Positions 15,919-17,049 of a stretch of DNA of 17,049 nucleotides are shown here, in pieces. Position 1 is the stretch's first letter, and every line of letters begins with the position of its first letter. The stretch lies in the NCBI GenBank assembly GCA_034433375.1, contig DAOUAQ010000008.1, positions 1-17,049 of the forward strand, read 5' to 3'. The DNA is from DSWT01 sp034433375. Lineage in GTDB: Bacteria; Chloroflexota; Anaerolineae; B4-G1; SLSP01. The translations under genes and the position numbers were made by a program. The notes under the pieces are model-generated. The model did not search any database and had not been told where the DNA came from. It saw only the letters and a program-made list of their open reading frames with translations.

Positions 15919-17049
15919 TCAACGCCACTGCCCTCGCAAAGTCACCAAACCATATTTTTCTCCATCTTCTATGGTGCGTACACGAAACAGATACAACCGG
16001 TCATGATAGTCGTACATTTCCGTATCATCCCGATTGTGCATAGCAACCGATACAGCATAGAGACCTTCCAATAGCGGCAGTTCTGGAACGAAGAATGTAA
16101 TCACACCATCTCCTGTTACTGCAGCAATATCTAATCCCGAAAATTGCGTGTTCGGTCCTGTAACATGCACTCCATCACTGCGATGAATTGCCAATCCAAA
16201 CACCGGATGCTCTATACGCTCTTTGGCTTGGTAGTGTAATACTACCGTCAGTGGTTCACCAGTTGCGAAAAGTTGGGTCTCCTCCCCATCTTTGTTCAGC
16301 AACTGCACTCGCGTGATCCGTGCCCGTCCAGTCCCCCATCGCGTGCTGCTCGCTGCCTGCAAATGTCCGTTTTCCGCAGCCCAGCTATGCATGGTGTAAC
16401 GTTGCACCACAGCATCCGATGTCCCATCGGCCATGACCGTCCCAGAGTCCAGCCAGATCGCGCGCGAGCAAATCGTACGCACCTTATCGGCGCTATGCGA
16501 CACAAACAACAAGGTAATCCCATCCGCGCGCATCCGATCAATCCGCTCGAAACACTTCCGCTGGAACGCCGCATCCCCCACCGCCAGCACCTCATCCACC
16601 AGCAGAATCTCCGGCTCCATATTGACCGCCACGGCGAATCCCAATCGCACATACATCCCCGAAGAATAGTGCTTCACCGGCACGTCGATAAACCGCTCTA
16701 GCTCGGAAAAGGCTACGATTTCGTCGAAGCGTTGCTGCACTTCCTGGCGGCTGATCCCCATAATGGAGGCATTCAGATAAACGTTCTCTCGCCCGGTCAG
16801 ATCGGGGTGAAAGCCGGCGCCCAGTTCCAGCAGCGCGCCCACACGACCGTTCACCGTAACCGAGCCAGAATCTGGTTGAAGGATACGCGCGATAAGCTTG
16901 AGTAGCGTGCTCTTGCCGGCCCCATTCGCGCCGATGAAGCCCACCGTCTCTCCGTGCTGAATTGTAAAACTAACATCGTTCAACGCGTGCAAGTCGTCGT
17001 GGTCATGGAGGTGACGTCGCCGTCCAAAGTTGACCAGCACCTCCTGAAA
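15919..17049 (-). CDS. ABC transporter ATPase for polysaccharide export, Wzt-like, N-terminus cut by window edge
   Basis: The frame stays open to the window edge, so the first part of the protein is missing. GTG 17040 is probably not the true start; upstream codons read Phe-Gln-Glu, as in related ATPases. Residues are numbered from that GTG. Walker A GANGAGKST is at 37-45, the ABC signature-like YSSGMYVRL at 125-133, Walker B EILLVDE at 144-150, and the H-loop His in SHS at 181-183. VGALLELGAGFHPDLTGRENV is typical of the O-antigen and teichoic-acid exporter class (Wzt, TagH). Residues about 240-373 are a beta-rich C-terminal domain like the Wzt glycan-recognition domain. It energises export of a lipid-linked glycan through a Wzm-type permease, not present in the window. 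The GT4-like gene begins 84 bases downstream. Confidence 0.93.
   Translation of the reverse strand, partial: FQEVLVNFGRRRHLHDHDDLHALNDVSFTIQHGETVGFIGANGAGKSTLLKLIARILQPDSGSVTVNGRVGALLELGAGFHPDLTGRENVYLNASIMGISRQEVQQRFDEIVAFSELERFIDVPVKHYSSGMYVRLGFAVAVNMEPEILLVDEVLAVGDAAFQRKCFERIDRMRADGITLLFVSHSADKVRTICSRAIWLDSGTVMADGTSDAVVQRYTMHSWAAENGHLQAASSTRWGTGRARITRVQLLNKDGEETQLFATGEPLTVVLHYQAKERIEHPVFGLAIHRSDGVHVTGPNTQFSGLDIAAVTGDGVITFFVPELPLLEGLYAVSVAMHNRDDTEMYDYHDRLYLFRVRTIEDGEKYGLVTLRGQWR

Overview
The window looks like a chromosomal segment of a free-living bacterium, most likely a member of Chloroflexota (Anaerolineae or Caldilineae type). This assignment is an inference. It rests on the moderately GC-rich coding style, a secreted hydrolase tethered through a Thr/Pro 'TPTP' linker, a degenerate receiver-like protein of a kind I associate with that phylum, and short palindromic repeats at gene junctions. 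No rRNA, tRNA, CRISPR array, transposase or phage gene was recognised.

Left end, plus strand (1-2476): the likely C-terminal tail of an upstream gene, then a HExxH metallopeptidase-like protein with no signal peptide, then a membrane protein built from two copies of a two-helix module plus an IPT/TIG domain. The pair ends at a strong hairpin at 2442-2476.

Second unit, minus strand (5573 down to 2551): a near-consensus sigma-70 promoter at 5544-5573 drives a uroporphyrinogen-decarboxylase-superfamily protein and, 12 bases downstream, a membrane-tethered alpha/beta hydrolase of the S33/TAP-like type. The two plus-strand genes and this unit converge on the 2442-2476 hairpin.

Third unit, minus strand (beyond 17049 down to a terminator at 5588-5617): nine co-directional genes with gaps of 1-84 bases. 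The upstream half is a polysaccharide assembly locus. It holds a Wzt-type ABC ATPase with a C-terminal glycan-recognition domain (cut by the window edge), a GT4-like transferase, a fused GT2-GT4 transferase, a rhamnosyltransferase-like GT2 and a GT4. The downstream half encodes a glycoside-hydrolase-like TIM-barrel protein, a CehA-type PHP metallohydrolase, a Cys-type sulfatase and a receiver-like protein. None of the three hydrolases has a signal peptide, so they probably act in the cytoplasm. Whether the assembly and hydrolytic halves share a transcript or a substrate cannot be settled from sequence alone.

Several gene starts were moved inward from the longest open frame because a clear Shine-Dalgarno sequence and family alignment favour an internal ATG. 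These are the decarboxylase-like gene (5472), the receiver-like gene (6097), the GT2 (12160), the GT2-GT4 fusion (14456) and the GT4-like gene (15834).
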